Below are positions 8,275 to 15,810 of a DNA stretch of 64,000 nucleotides, piece by piece; positions within the stretch are counted from its first letter, which is position 1, and the number at the start of each line of letters is the position of its first letter. The notes beneath the pieces were generated by a model. It was given only the letters and a program-made list of their open reading frames with translations. It did not search any database and was not told the DNA's origin. Source of the DNA: Clostridia bacterium (lineage in GTDB: Bacteria > Bacillota > Clostridia > Christensenellales > UBA3700); the NCBI GenBank assembly GCA_029068165.1, contig JAIEDA010000030.1, positions 1-64,000 on the forward strand, given 5' to 3'. A program made the position numbers and the translations under genes.

Positions 8275-9887
8275 CAGCCGAGTTCCTCCAACAACGCCGC
8301 TCTTTCAGCTTTTTCTTCGTCGGTGAGATTTTCGTTTTCTCCTGCGCGTTGCTTTTCAAGGAAGTATTTTATCCGCGTGAGTTTTTGGTCGTTGACTTTG
8401 TATTTCAAAGAAGCCCAAATCGCGAGGCTTATCATTACTACGACGGCTACTGCAAAGAGGATTCGTATAGCGTTTGTGACGGAAGAGGGAAATTCAAGCA
8501 ACATTTGCGAAGTATCTATATTGCCTTCCGCCTCGGCGATAAGCGCTTTGTTGTTGATAATTTCGGCATTGTACGCGCTGTAGCCTACGCACGCAAGCGC
8601 AATCAACACTATGCTTTGCGCAATCGCCGTGCCTATCTTTCTCGTGAATGTCATAAGTCCGCTGTAGCTTCCCGTGTCCTTTACGCCGGTCTTGAGTTCG
8701 GCTACGTCCTGAGTGTCGGCGAATATAAGCCAAGGCATCATTTGCGCTCCGCCGAATCCTGCGCCCATTACCGCTGCGCATATTACTAGCAACCAACTGA
8801 TATTGGCGTTGTCGGTGTTGGGAAAGAACGCAAGTCCTACCGCGCCCAAAATATAGCAGGGCAGTCCCCATCTAAACGCGTACTGCTTGCCCTTCGTATT
8901 CTTAAGTTTCATATTCAGCGGATAGGTAATCGCCGCCATAACCATCATCGGCGCGACGATAAATAGAGAACTCATACTCATTCCGAATATAGTTATTTTA
9001 GGTACGACCGCGGTCACGTAATAAAGCACTAAAGCGGAAATAAAGTCGTAGCAACCGAACGCCGTTATATACATAATCAAATGGTATCTATAGGATTTAT
9101 TTTTGAGCGGCTCGGCGTAACTTTTGAATGAAAACTTGCTCTTTTTGCTCTCGTCGTAAGGGATACGCTCTTTACTGAAAATACCTGCGACAACCGTCGC
9201 TACTCCAAAGATAACTCCGCAAAGTATCGCTACTATCATAAAAAAGCCCTTTTCATCCATTACGCCGTAGGGTGAAGTTTCGTGATTTATAAACGCCGAG
9301 TAAGCTTCCGTTGCGGCGGCAGGTAAGAGATAGAATATGCCCGAAGCAAGAATTGAATAGATCAATTTAACGGAGTTTGCCTTGTTGCGCTCTTTGAAGT
9401 CGCTTGAGATTTCCGCGCTTAGCGAAGCGTACGGAACTTGTGAAATAGTGTTGACGGTGCAAAGCAGGAAGTAGCCTATACACGCGTACGTAATTCTAAG
9501 TCCCACGTTTTGGATATTTTTTGCCCAGGGCAAAAACATTATCGCAAACGCTACCGGAACTAATGCGCCGCCTATTATTATCCACGGGCGCCTGCGACCT
9601 AGTTTGCTGCGTGTGTTGTCGGAAATAACCCCCATAAGCGGGTCGGAAATCGCGTCCCAAACTTTGGACACGACGATGATTATCGCCGCGTAAAGTTCCG
9701 CGTTGGGAATGCCTATGAGAATAAGGTTCGTTAAAAAGAAAGTGAGTACTACGCCCAACAGCGCGGCGTAACCTCCGCCGTAAATTTCGCCCGCTCCGTA
9801 CGCAAGTATTTCTCCTTTTGTCATCTTGGAAATTGCTTGGGATTGAACAGCTACGTCGTTGCTGCCGCCTACTATTTCTTCTACCAT
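8274..9887 (-). CDS. GPH-family sugar:cation symporter (MFS)
   Basis: This 537-residue polytopic membrane protein has about twelve helices. The segment SDNTRSKLGRRRPWIIIG after helix 2 and the preceding DPLMGVISD are the signature of the glycoside-pentoside-hexuronide (MelB/XylP) family, which imports sugars with Na+ or H+. The C-terminal 45 residues are a charged cytosolic tail, not a PTS IIA domain. It is first in an operon with the phosphatase-like hydrolase. AGGGGCGA precedes the ATG. The specific sugar cannot be told from sequence. Confidence 0.88.
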   Translation of the reverse strand: MVEEIVGGSNDVAVQSQAISKMTKGEILAYGAGEIYGGGYAALLGVVLTFFLTNLILIGIPNAELYAAIIIVVSKVWDAISDPLMGVISDNTRSKLGRRRPWIIIGGALVPVAFAIMFLPWAKNIQNVGLRITYACIGYFLLCTVNTISQVPYASLSAEISSDFKERNKANSVKLIYSILASGIFYLLPAAATEAYSAFINHETSPYGVMDEKGFFMIVAILCGVIFGVATVVAGIFSKERIPYDESKKSKFSFKSYAEPLKNKSYRYHLIMYITAFGCYDFISALVLYYVTAVVPKITIFGMSMSSLFIVAPMMVMAAITYPLNMKLKNTKGKQYAFRWGLPCYILGAVGLAFFPNTDNANISWLLVICAAVMGAGFGGAQMMPWLIFADTQDVAELKTGVKDTGSYSGLMTFTRKIGTAIAQSIVLIALACVGYSAYNAEIINNKALIAEAEGNIDTSQMLLEFPSSVTNAIRILFAVAVVVMISLAIWASLKYKVNDQKLTRIKYFLEKQRAGENENLTDEEKAERAALLEELG

Positions 9888-9922
9888 AAATCGCCCCTTA
9901 ATATTTAACCATATATACTATA

Positions 9923-9952
9923 ATTATATATTTTGCAAACTAACTATGTCAA
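9923..9952 (-). promoter_or_regulatory. Promoter of the symporter-hydrolase operon
   Basis: Reading leftwards: TTGACA (complement of 9947-9952), 18 bases, TATAAT (complement of 9923-9928). Both hexamers match consensus perfectly. Confidence 0.8.
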
Positions 9953-9998
9953 TAGCAGTTTTAAATTTTAAGGTTTAAAGAAAGTGAAAATGATAAGA

Positions 9999-10028
9999 TT
10001 GACAAAATTTTACGCGCTGTGATAAAAT
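9999..10028 (+). promoter_or_regulatory. Promoter of luxS
   Basis: TTGACA (9999-10004), 18 bases, TAAAAT (10023-10028). The leader is about 83 bases. No SAM riboswitch core was recognised in it. Confidence 0.7.
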
Positions 10029-10117
10029 TCAAAAGTAGGGTATTTTTTTAATATTTACGGATTTGACGTTTATGAATAAGTATGAGATAGTAGACGATAT
10101 TAAATAAGGAGAACAGT

Positions 10118-10546
10118 ATGGATAATATAAAATCCTTTGAACTAAATCACGATACGATGACTCCCGGGTTTTATTGCTTAGGCGAAGCCAACGGAGTGTA
10201 TACCTATGATATGCGATTTAAGTATCCAAACAAGGGAGATTATATTTCGTACGCCGCGCTTCATTCTATCGAGCACCTCTTTGCAGTCGTAATTCGCAAC
10301 AGCGAAATAAAAGAAAAAGTTGTCTACTTTGGACCTATGGGGTGTAGGACGGGTTGTTATTTGTTGCTGTTTGGTATTGAGGAAGAGCAGGCTAGGGAAA
10401 TGACTGTGAAGTGTCTTGAGAGGTGTCTTGAATTGGATAGCGTCCCCGGAACGAAGCCTATAGAATGCGGCAACTATCGCGAGCATAACCTTGAAGAAGC
10501 GCAAAAAGAAATAAGAGCGTATTTGGAAGTTTTGCAAGGCAAATGA
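10118..10546 (+). CDS. luxS: S-ribosylhomocysteine lyase (AI-2 synthase)
   Basis: This 142-residue cytosolic enzyme converts S-ribosylhomocysteine to homocysteine and 4,5-dihydroxy-2,3-pentanedione, the precursor of autoinducer-2. Metal ligands are H49 and H53 in HSIEH and C117 in ECGNY. E52 is the general base, and C80 in GCRTGC matches the second catalytic residue. The family's GPMGCRTG block is intact. The protein is slightly shorter than the Bacillus form. AAGGAGAA lies before the ATG. It stands alone and is not linked to a Pfs nucleosidase in this window. Confidence 0.97.
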   Translation: MDNIKSFELNHDTMTPGFYCLGEANGVYTYDMRFKYPNKGDYISYAALHSIEHLFAVVIRNSEIKEKVVYFGPMGCRTGCYLLLFGIEEEQAREMTVKCLERCLELDSVPGTKPIECGNYREHNLEEAQKEIRAYLEVLQGK

Positions 10547-10584
10547 TCAAACTGAAAAATTAATAATTATTTTGCTTATTCTAA

Positions 10585-10613
10585 TTGAAATATCAAAACT
10601 ATTGTGATATACT
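10585..10613 (+). promoter_or_regulatory. Promoter of tRNA-Ser
   Basis: TTGAAA (10585-10590), 17 bases, TATACT (10608-10613) with a TG extended -10. It places the transcript start a few bases before the mature tRNA. Confidence 0.75.
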
Positions 10614-10627
10614 CTTTATTGTCATAC

Positions 10628-10718
10628 GGAAGCGTATCGAAGTGGTCATAACGGGCTTGACTCGAAATCAAGTAGCCGAGTAATCGGCTCGAGGGTTCGA
10701 ATCCCTCCGCTTCCGCCA
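10628..10718 (+). tRNA. tRNA-Ser (anticodon CGA)
   Basis: The acceptor stem GGAAGCG (10628-10634) pairs with CGCTTCC (10708-10714), followed by G and an encoded CCA. The anticodon stem CTTGA/TCAAG holds the loop CTCGAAA, giving anticodon CGA for UCG codons. A long variable arm (GCCGAG...CGGCTC) and the GGTTCGAATCC T arm confirm a serine tRNA. Its 3' end recurs in degenerate form through the next 5 kb. Confidence 0.97.
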
Positions 10719-10916
10719 CCACTAAGTAATTGCTACTTAGCGTGAAAAAATAAGGGCGAGTTTCTCTCGCCCTTATTTTTTTACTGCTTTTGGAGCAATT
10801 ACTTTTCATAGTTACAAGCCTTGGGACACCGAAATTGTGACGCTCGCAGGCTCGCTATTCCGTCACTCCGTTCCTTACGAATCCCTCCGCTACAAATCCC
10901 TTTGGGATTTGAATGA
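10708..10916 (+). repeat. tRNA 3'-end repeat unit A (reference copy)
   Basis: This unit holds the tRNA 3' end (CGCTTCCGCCACC, 10708-10720), a CTAAGTA/TACTTAG hairpin, the terminator, and a block reading TTGGGACACCGAAATTGTGA from 10821 that continues to 10865. A second partial tRNA-like end (TTACGAATCCCTCCGCT) starts at 10875. A perfect AAATCCC/GGGATTT dyad closes it near 10895-10911. Later copies B to E repeat parts of this order. Confidence 0.75.
10745..10782 (+). terminator. Terminator of tRNA-Ser
   Basis: A long A-flanked stem (GGGCGAG with CTCGCCC inside a longer A/T helix) spans 10745-10782 and ends in seven T's. It is duplicated with small changes at 11798-11831. Confidence 0.9.
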
Positions 10917-10976
10917 AGCGCCACTTGCGTGGCAGGTGCCATTTGTTTGTATTCAATACTTGCTCGAACTTATTTC

Positions 10977-11006
10977 TTGACTAAACACGGCTTAATACTA
11001 TATACT
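10977..11006 (+). promoter_or_regulatory. Promoter of the methyltransferase gene
   Basis: TTGACT (10977-10982), 18 bases, TATACT (11001-11006). Confidence 0.65.
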
Positions 11007-11043
11007 TATAGTAATTAAAATCAAATAATAAAGTAGGTTATTT

Positions 11044-11667
11044 ATGAATATAGAAGAGCAATTTAATCTTATTGCAAATGAGTATGACGCAAACCGAAAA
11101 AAATTCATACCTTGCTTTGAGGATTATTATGACAATACTACAAAATTCATTGTATCAAATCTTAAAGAGCCAAAGAAAGTTTTAGATTTAGGTGCTGGCA
11201 CAGGACTATTATCTTATTATTGGTATAACTATTTTCCAAAGACTGAATACGTGCTTGTAGACGTAGCCGAAGATATGTTAAACGTTGCAAAGAAGCGGTT
11301 TAATGGAATAAGTACTATAACATATCAAGTTTTAGATTATACAAAGGCTCTTCCAAAAGATAATTTTGATATTATAATGTCTGCATTATCCGTTCATCAT
11401 TTGGAACAAGAAGATAAAATAAAATTATTTGCGAATATTTACGATAAATTACCCGACGGCGGAATATTTGTGAATTACGACCAATTTTGTGCAGGACAAT
11501 CAAATATGAATGTATGGTTTGACACTTATTGGGAAAATCACTTAATGAATAGCGGTTTATCTTCACACGATATATCACTATGGAAAGAAAGACGCAAATT
11601 GGATAGAGAATGCTCTATTGAGCAAGAAATCGAAATGCTTAACAACTGTAAATTCAAGGCAGTTTAA
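11044..11667 (+). CDS. SAM-dependent methyltransferase, truncated by a premature TAA
   Basis: This class I methyltransferase has motif I VLDLGAGTGLLSYY near residue 46 and an acidic residue ending strand 2 (VLVDVAEDML). It also has the strand 4 region FDIIMSALSVHHLE and a post-motif segment PDGGIFVNYDQF. It belongs to the broad Methyltransf_25-type group with unknown substrate. Translation stops with TAA at 11665-11667. The same frame then continues for 15 codons, reading CVYSCQKFSVVVAIK to a TAA at 11713-11715. This is the usual last beta strand of the fold. The ancestral codon at the stop was probably GAA (Glu). The enzyme is thus missing its final strand and may be inactive. AT-rich codon use differs from flanking core genes. 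Confidence 0.8.
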   Translation: MNIEEQFNLIANEYDANRKKFIPCFEDYYDNTTKFIVSNLKEPKKVLDLGAGTGLLSYYWYNYFPKTEYVLVDVAEDMLNVAKKRFNGISTITYQVLDYTKALPKDNFDIIMSALSVHHLEQEDKIKLFANIYDKLPDGGIFVNYDQFCAGQSNMNVWFDTYWENHLMNSGLSSHDISLWKERRKLDRECSIEQEIEMLNNCKFKAV

Positions 11668-11755
11668 TGTGTTTATTCTTGTCAAAAATTCTCAGTAGTA
11701 GTAGCAATCAAGTAATATATATTTAGCTTATCAATTATTCTTTTTACGTTACTAT

Positions 11756-11875
11756 CGCTTCCGCCACCGCTAAGTAATTGCTACTTAGCGTGAAAATAAT
11801 AAGAGCGAGTTTATCTCGCTCTTATTTTTTTACAGCCTTAGGACACCGAAATAGTGATGCTCGCAGGCTTGCTAA
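11756..11875 (+). repeat. tRNA 3'-end repeat unit B
   Basis: The unit opens with an exact copy of CGCTTCCGCCACC (11756-11768) and repeats the following hairpin, the terminator and the TAGGACACCGAAATAGTGAT block in the same order as unit A. Over about 79 bases it is roughly 90 percent identical to 10708-10786 by eye. It separates the methyltransferase module from the next one. Confidence 0.75.
11798..11831 (+). terminator. Terminator copy within repeat unit B
   Basis: AATAAGAGCGAG pairs with CTCGCTCTTATT and a T run follows. Compensating changes relative to the tRNA-Ser terminator (GGGCGAG to GAGCGAG with matching partner) keep the stem paired. Confidence 0.85.
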
Positions 11876-11900
11876 TTGTAAGTATAGTGACAAACTTGTA

Positions 11901-11957
11901 AATTCTTAAGAATTCTATAGAAATTCTATTGACATTCTCAATTTCATATGTTATAAT
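11901..11957 (+). promoter_or_regulatory. Perfect consensus promoter with adjacent palindromes
   Basis: TTGACA (11929-11934), 17 bases, TATAAT (11952-11957) is an ideal promoter. A perfect 14-base palindrome AATTCTTAAGAATT (11901-11914) and a related AGAATTCT/AGAAATTCT dyad lie directly upstream and reach the -35. They look like operator sites for an unknown regulator. Confidence 0.75.
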
Positions 11958-11991
11958 TCTATTACAATATCATTGAAAGGAGATAAATTAT

Positions 11992-12333
11992 ATGGATTAC
12001 GAAAAGATTATTGTAGATATGTTAAATCGTATTTGCATATTAGAAGAAAAAGTTAAGACACTGGAAGAAAAAAAGGAGTCGAATATGAAAATTGGAACAG
12101 TTGACATCAAGAATTACATTTTGGCACTTAAGCAAGACGCGATAATAAGAGGCGATAAGTTTATCGAACTTATTTCAAATGACATTCATAATGCTTTGGA
12201 ACTAAAAAGCCGTATGCCGATGGTTTGTAACGCTATGAAACAGGCTATGAATGAAAACGATATTATCGTTCATCAAACTGCAAGTGGCTATTCATCTACT
12301 TTGACAATTAGATATTTTTTGGAAAGGGAATAA
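11992..12333 (+). CDS. Small coiled-coil protein of unknown function
   Basis: This 113-residue protein has an N-terminal coiled coil (about residues 8-30, MLNRICILEEKVKTLEEKK). A compact C-terminal domain follows, containing DIKNYILALKQDAIIRGDKF, MPMVCNAMKQAMNEND and SGYSSTLTIRYFL. The C-terminal block looks like a conserved small domain seen in accessory regions of Bacillota, but I cannot assign a function. AAGGAGA precedes the ATG. It is followed two bases after its stop by a 51-codon gene, and both are driven by a consensus promoter with possible operators. It sits between repeat units B and C. Confidence 0.6.
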   Translation: MDYEKIIVDMLNRICILEEKVKTLEEKKESNMKIGTVDIKNYILALKQDAIIRGDKFIELISNDIHNALELKSRMPMVCNAMKQAMNENDIIVHQTASGYSSTLTIRYFLERE

Positions 12334-12335
12334 TA

Positions 12336-12491
12336 ATGTATAGTAAATATCGTTGCGGAATGACAAAAAAAGAATTTAACGAAACGGCAAATGTTTTGTT
12401 TTTTGTAATATTCGGAACAATATGGTTAATAGGAAAATCTGTAAAAAGGATCAAGAAAAACGTCAAACAAAAACGGAGAAATTCGTTTTAG
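12336..12491 (+). CDS. 51-residue basic membrane peptide
   Basis: A 51-codon reading frame starts at ATG 12336, two bases after the stop of the coiled-coil gene, with GAAAGGG upstream. The product has one hydrophobic segment (about residues 19-34, VLFFVIFGTIWLIG). Its C-terminal tail is very basic (KSVKRIKKNVKQKRR). Close spacing suggests cotranslation with the preceding gene. The stop codon falls inside the repeat element that begins unit C. Function is unknown. Confidence 0.5.
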   Translation: MYSKYRCGMTKKEFNETANVLFFVIFGTIWLIGKSVKRIKKNVKQKRRNSF

Positions 12492-12642
12492 GTTTCTACC
12501 TTTCCGCCACTGCTAAGAAGTCGCAATATAGCGACTTCTTTTATAGTTACAGCCTCAGGACACCGAAATTGTGATGCTCGCAGGCTCGCTATTCCGTCGC
12601 GTTGCTCTTTACGAATCCCTTCGCTTCCGCCATTAGTGAATA
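12485..12642 (+). repeat. tRNA 3'-end repeat unit C
   Basis: The unit starts with CGTTTTAGGTTTCTACCTTTCCGCCAC-like sequence (12485-12510, a degenerate tRNA end). It continues with a terminator hairpin and the CAGGACACCGAAATTGTGAT block. It closes with a second tRNA end, ACGAATCCCTTCGCTTCCGC (from 12611), near-identical to the T-arm and acceptor end of the tRNA-Ser gene. It is therefore bounded by tRNA ends on both sides. Confidence 0.7.
12515..12543 (+). terminator. Terminator of the small-protein module
   Basis: AAGAAGTCGC (12515-12524) pairs with GCGACTTCTT (12531-12540), followed by TTT. The stem sequence differs from the other units although its position in the unit is the same. Confidence 0.7.
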
Positions 12643-12840
12643 ATAGGCCCACACGCCAAAGTGAGTTCGTATTATTCTTTACAAGAGATTGCTTTGTCGT
12701 GTGCATTAAAATAAATATTGCGTTGATAGAACTACCCACACTGACAGCGTGGAAAACTCAAAAGCGTGATTAGTAAGACAACTAAACAAAATAACGCAAT
12801 AGGCACTTTGAGAGAAATCTCGGAGAGCCTTGCTTTATAT

Positions 12841-12869
12841 TTGATTTAATAGGAAACTTTTGCTATAAT
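12841..12869 (+). promoter_or_regulatory. Promoter of the alpha/beta hydrolase gene
   Basis: TTGATT (12841-12846), 17 bases, TATAAT (12864-12869) with a TG extended -10. The preceding sequence 12643-12840 shows no gene, only a GAATAATA/TATTATTC dyad (12638-12645 with 12670-12677). Confidence 0.7.
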
Positions 12870-12931
12870 AAAAGCATTGATAAACAGTAATTTTTTGTTG
12901 CTTTCATAAATTCAAGTAAGGACCATAATAA

Positions 12932-13693
12932 ATGAAAAGAAATTATTTCTCATGTAAGAGCGGTAAATTCACAGTCGGCTGTTACGAGTACCGTCCGGAA
13001 AAGCATAATGGTATTCCCGTGATTATGAGCCACGGATTTTTGGCAAATCAAAAACGATTAAAGCCGTATGCCGAATTTTTGGCAAATATGGGCTATGTGG
13101 TTTTTACTTATGATTTTTGCGGCGGCGGTTTGATGAGCAAGAGCGACGGAAAGTTCAGCGATATGTCGCTTGATACTGAAAAACGGGATTTGCTTTGCGT
13201 CATGGACTATGTTGCGGAATTGTCTTACGTTGACAGTAGCAAGTTGATTTTGATAGGAGAAAGCCAGGGCGGTTTTGTTTCTTGTGTGGTTGGCGCCGAG
13301 CGAAGCGTAGATAAACTCATATTGCTATATCCCGCGCTATGTATTCCCGACGACGCCCAAAAAGGAAAAATGCTGTTTATGCAATTCAATCCCGAAAATA
13401 TAGAAGATACATTGAAGTGTAAGTTGTTTCGATTTTCGCCCAAATACCCCGAGTCGGCAATTGGCTTGAATATTTATGACACTATAGCGAAGATAACGGC
13501 GCCGATTTTGATTATACACGGCAGTAAGGACGGGATTGTAAACATAGACTATGCGAAAAGGGCGAGGGAAATAGCTGTCAATGCAAATTCCCGTTTGATT
13601 ATTTTAGATGGCGCAAAGCATGGGTTCAATAAGCGACAAGTCAAAATTGCCAATGAGCATATAAAAGTCTTTTTGAATGAGAATGATAATTGA
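12932..13693 (+). CDS. Alpha/beta hydrolase
   Basis: This 253-residue hydrolase has an intact catalytic triad. The nucleophile serine is in GESQGG near residue 111, the aspartate in HGSKDG near 198 and the histidine in GAKHGF near 229. The oxyanion segment SHGFLANQKR is near residue 34. There is no signal peptide, so it is likely a cytosolic esterase or acyl hydrolase. The substrate is unknown; the family also includes cinnamoyl esterases and peptidases. AAGGA lies upstream of the ATG. It is a single-gene module in the accessory stretch after tRNA-Ser. Confidence 0.85.
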   Translation: MKRNYFSCKSGKFTVGCYEYRPEKHNGIPVIMSHGFLANQKRLKPYAEFLANMGYVVFTYDFCGGGLMSKSDGKFSDMSLDTEKRDLLCVMDYVAELSYVDSSKLILIGESQGGFVSCVVGAERSVDKLILLYPALCIPDDAQKGKMLFMQFNPENIEDTLKCKLFRFSPKYPESAIGLNIYDTIAKITAPILIIHGSKDGIVNIDYAKRAREIAVNANSRLIILDGAKHGFNKRQVKIANEHIKVFLNENDN

Positions 13694-13803
13694 CTTTACA
13701 ATTTAGTTATACTTAAAAGGCAAAGTTGGCAGTTGATTAAGAAGTAAGATGAAATTTAATTTAGCGGTATATTAATGTAAAAAATTTTAAAAGGAATTAA
13801 GCG

Positions 13804-14466
13804 ATGGTAGATATAAAAACTTGGATTGACTCCTTTAGGGAAAAGGTCGAACAGACATTTGTTAATCGCGTGTGGTTTATTGGCTTGCAAGGCAGTTACG
13901 GTAGAGGTGAAGCAACCGAAACAAGCGATATTGACGTGGTTGTTATTCTTGACGAGATGCGGGCAAAAGACTTAAAAATATATAGAGATATGCTTGATAC
14001 TTTACCGAATAGGAATTTGATTTGCGGTTTTATATCAGGCAAAGCCGAACTTTTGCACTGGGAAGCAAGCGACCTTTTTCAATTCTATTACGATACTACG
14101 CCGATAAAAGGGACGCTCGATTCGCTTCTTGAAAAAGTAGAGAAGCAAGACGTAAAGCGCGCTATACTAATCGGCGCGTGCAATATTTATCACGCCTGCG
14201 TTCATAACTTTGTACACGAAAAAAGCGATGATATACTGCGCTCATTGTATAAGTCGGCAGTCTTTGTTATTCAAGCGGTGTGGTTTTATGAAACGGGCAA
14301 ATATATCAAGTCAAAGGTCGAACTGCAAAAAGCAATCAATCCGCCATCCGCCGTGCTTACAACCGCGCAAGAGTTGAAAAACGGTGCAGTTGTGAAGTTT
14401 GATGAAATGTCGGAGTTATTGCTGAATTGGTCGGCATCAACTATCACGGGGTATAAAATAAGATAA
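13804..14466 (+). CDS. Nucleotidyltransferase-domain protein
   Basis: This 220-residue protein has an N-terminal polymerase-beta-type nucleotidyltransferase fold. GLQGSYGRGEATETSDIDVV (about residues 26-45) contains the GS and DxD metal-binding pattern. The remaining 150 residues are helical, resembling HEPN/KNTase-C-like substrate domains. Related proteins include aminoglycoside nucleotidyltransferases and MNT antitoxin-type enzymes, but no separate HEPN toxin gene is adjacent. AAAGGAATT precedes the ATG. The substrate is unknown. Confidence 0.72.
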   Translation: MVDIKTWIDSFREKVEQTFVNRVWFIGLQGSYGRGEATETSDIDVVVILDEMRAKDLKIYRDMLDTLPNRNLICGFISGKAELLHWEASDLFQFYYDTTPIKGTLDSLLEKVEKQDVKRAILIGACNIYHACVHNFVHEKSDDILRSLYKSAVFVIQAVWFYETGKYIKSKVELQKAINPPSAVLTTAQELKNGAVVKFDEMSELLLNWSASTITGYKIR

Positions 14467-14484
14467 ATTTCAATCTAGAGTAAA

Positions 14485-14520
14485 TTATTCGTTTTAGGTT
14501 ACTGCTTCTCCGACACAGCA
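14485..14520 (+). repeat. tRNA 3'-end repeat remnant D
   Basis: ATTCGTTTTAGGTTACTGCT followed by TCTCCGACAC matches the start of unit C (CGTTTTAGGTTTCTACCTTT, then CCGCCAC) with a few mismatches. Only this module-end part is preserved, and it again lies between two genes. Confidence 0.5.
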
Positions 14521-14527
14521 AATACGC

Positions 14528-14556
14528 TTGAAAAACACGTTTGTTTGTACTATAAT
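14528..14556 (+). promoter_or_regulatory. Promoter of the membrane-protein gene
   Basis: TTGAAA (14528-14533), 17 bases, TATAAT (14551-14556). The -35 overlaps an apparent in-frame TTG start at 14528, which excludes that codon and favours the ATG at 14582. Confidence 0.8.
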
Positions 14557-14581
14557 AAACAATACAAAGCAAGGTATTAAA

Positions 14582-15316
14582 ATGAAAAATAGTAATAGAA
14601 AATCATCGTTATCAAGCGGAATATTATTAGTTTTGGTCGGCGGTATTTTTACCGCGATAGGTGTTGCCTTATTTGTAATAGTAATAAAAGGAATTGTCGA
14701 GTATGGCATAAGCGCAATCGGCGCGGGAATATTTATGCCGATTATTTTTATTTTAGCGTTTTTAGGGTTTGGAATAACAGCTCTTACAATGGGCGGCAAA
14801 GGGATCTACTTGCGGGTAAGGCAAAGTATAACTCACGTCCGCGGCAAAGAAATTATTGCGCAAATAGTGGATTGCAAAACTGCAAGTTTCAGCAAAGGCC
14901 ATAATATACGCATAAGGTACGCGCTTGTACTCGCCTTTAACGAAGATGGCGAAGATAAAATTTTTACGACTGACTATTTATACGACGTAAACGAATTTAG
15001 GTATTTAAAAGAACTTGACGGCATTAAAGTAAAAGTCGACAATAATTTTGTTACGGTTTGCGAGCCGTTTCCAAAAGATATATACAAGGTAGACTCTACC
15101 TATGGAATTGAAATGGCATTTTTTAGACAAAAACCTGTCAAGATATTGCTTCGGCTTTGGATAATATTATTTTTCGCCGCAATTATCTTTTTGATCGCAT
15201 CGTTTTTTATCAAAAACAGCGCCATTACGTTGATGGCAATAATTATCTTATTTTCTATTCATTTTCCGTTTGTTATACCGTTAGCGATTTTTCTCATAAA
15301 ATGGTTTAAACGTTAA
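14582..15316 (+). CDS. Membrane protein of unknown function
   Basis: This protein of about 244 residues has four predicted membrane helices in two pairs: residues about 13-34 and 41-67, and about 178-200 and 205-235. Between them is a soluble domain of roughly 110 residues (TDYLYDVNEFRYLKELDGIKV) with the look of a beta-rich DUF3592-like fold. The start at 14582 follows from the promoter position; AAGG lies 8 bases upstream. No enzyme motif was recognised. It is another plus-strand single-gene module. Confidence 0.6.
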   Translation: MKNSNRKSSLSSGILLVLVGGIFTAIGVALFVIVIKGIVEYGISAIGAGIFMPIIFILAFLGFGITALTMGGKGIYLRVRQSITHVRGKEIIAQIVDCKTASFSKGHNIRIRYALVLAFNEDGEDKIFTTDYLYDVNEFRYLKELDGIKVKVDNNFVTVCEPFPKDIYKVDSTYGIEMAFFRQKPVKILLRLWIILFFAAIIFLIASFFIKNSAITLMAIIILFSIHFPFVIPLAIFLIKWFKR

Positions 15317-15372
15317 GAATAAAAAGCGAAATTAGATTATGATTTTATTAGTCACATACAAGGAGATTTTGA

Positions 15373-15783
15373 ATGTATCGATTTATAGATTTAAATGAGC
15401 ATAGCTATTATGTGAAAATATTAAACGTTTTAGAACGTAATACTAAATATATAGAATATGTTTTAGTCGACGAAGATGACGTATGTTTTATTGATAATTT
15501 GAGCGACGATATAATACAACAAAAATATACTAATAAATGGTGGGGAACTGAAACGAGTCGGAGTTGTTGTTTATATAAAATAAAATCAACGCCGAAACTG
15601 TTTTCAAGACTAAAAAAGTTCTCCACGTTTTGTATTTCTAAAACGGATGAGCGCGGCGATTACGTTGAAACGACGGATTTTGGAATAAACGATATAGCTT
15701 TTTTCGACGATAGACTAGAGCCGATTTTGTTTACGACTACTCACGAGGGATATATTTCTTTAAGAAAAGAAATTCGGTTTTAG
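15373..15783 (+). CDS. Hypothetical protein, 136 residues
   Basis: This soluble acidic-to-neutral protein has no recognised domain, signal peptide or membrane segment. It contains a WWGTETSRSCCLYKI segment near residue 56 and a C-terminal stretch (FTTTHEGYISL). AAGGAGA sits 7 bases before the ATG, so translation is likely. It follows the membrane protein at 57 bases without a clear promoter and may share its transcript. Function is unknown. Confidence 0.55.
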   Translation: MYRFIDLNEHSYYVKILNVLERNTKYIEYVLVDEDDVCFIDNLSDDIIQQKYTNKWWGTETSRSCCLYKIKSTPKLFSRLKKFSTFCISKTDERGDYVETTDFGINDIAFFDDRLEPILFTTTHEGYISLRKEIRF

Positions 15784-15810
15784 GAAAATTTGTTTGAGCA
15801 ACTTCTATTC

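Noticed and set aside
10576..10809. A 77-codon minus-strand frame across tRNA-Ser containing AEGFEPSS
   Set aside because: This is the familiar antisense translation of a serine tRNA gene and is a known annotation artefact.
10941..11043. A second tRNA gene downstream of tRNA-Ser
   Set aside because: The tRNA-like segments near 10875 and 12611 contain only T-arm and acceptor-end fragments, without matching 5' halves.
12488..12739. An 83-codon minus-strand frame in repeat unit C
   Set aside because: It lies across the terminator and tRNA-end repeats, opposite to the local gene direction, with no ribosome site or recognisable product.
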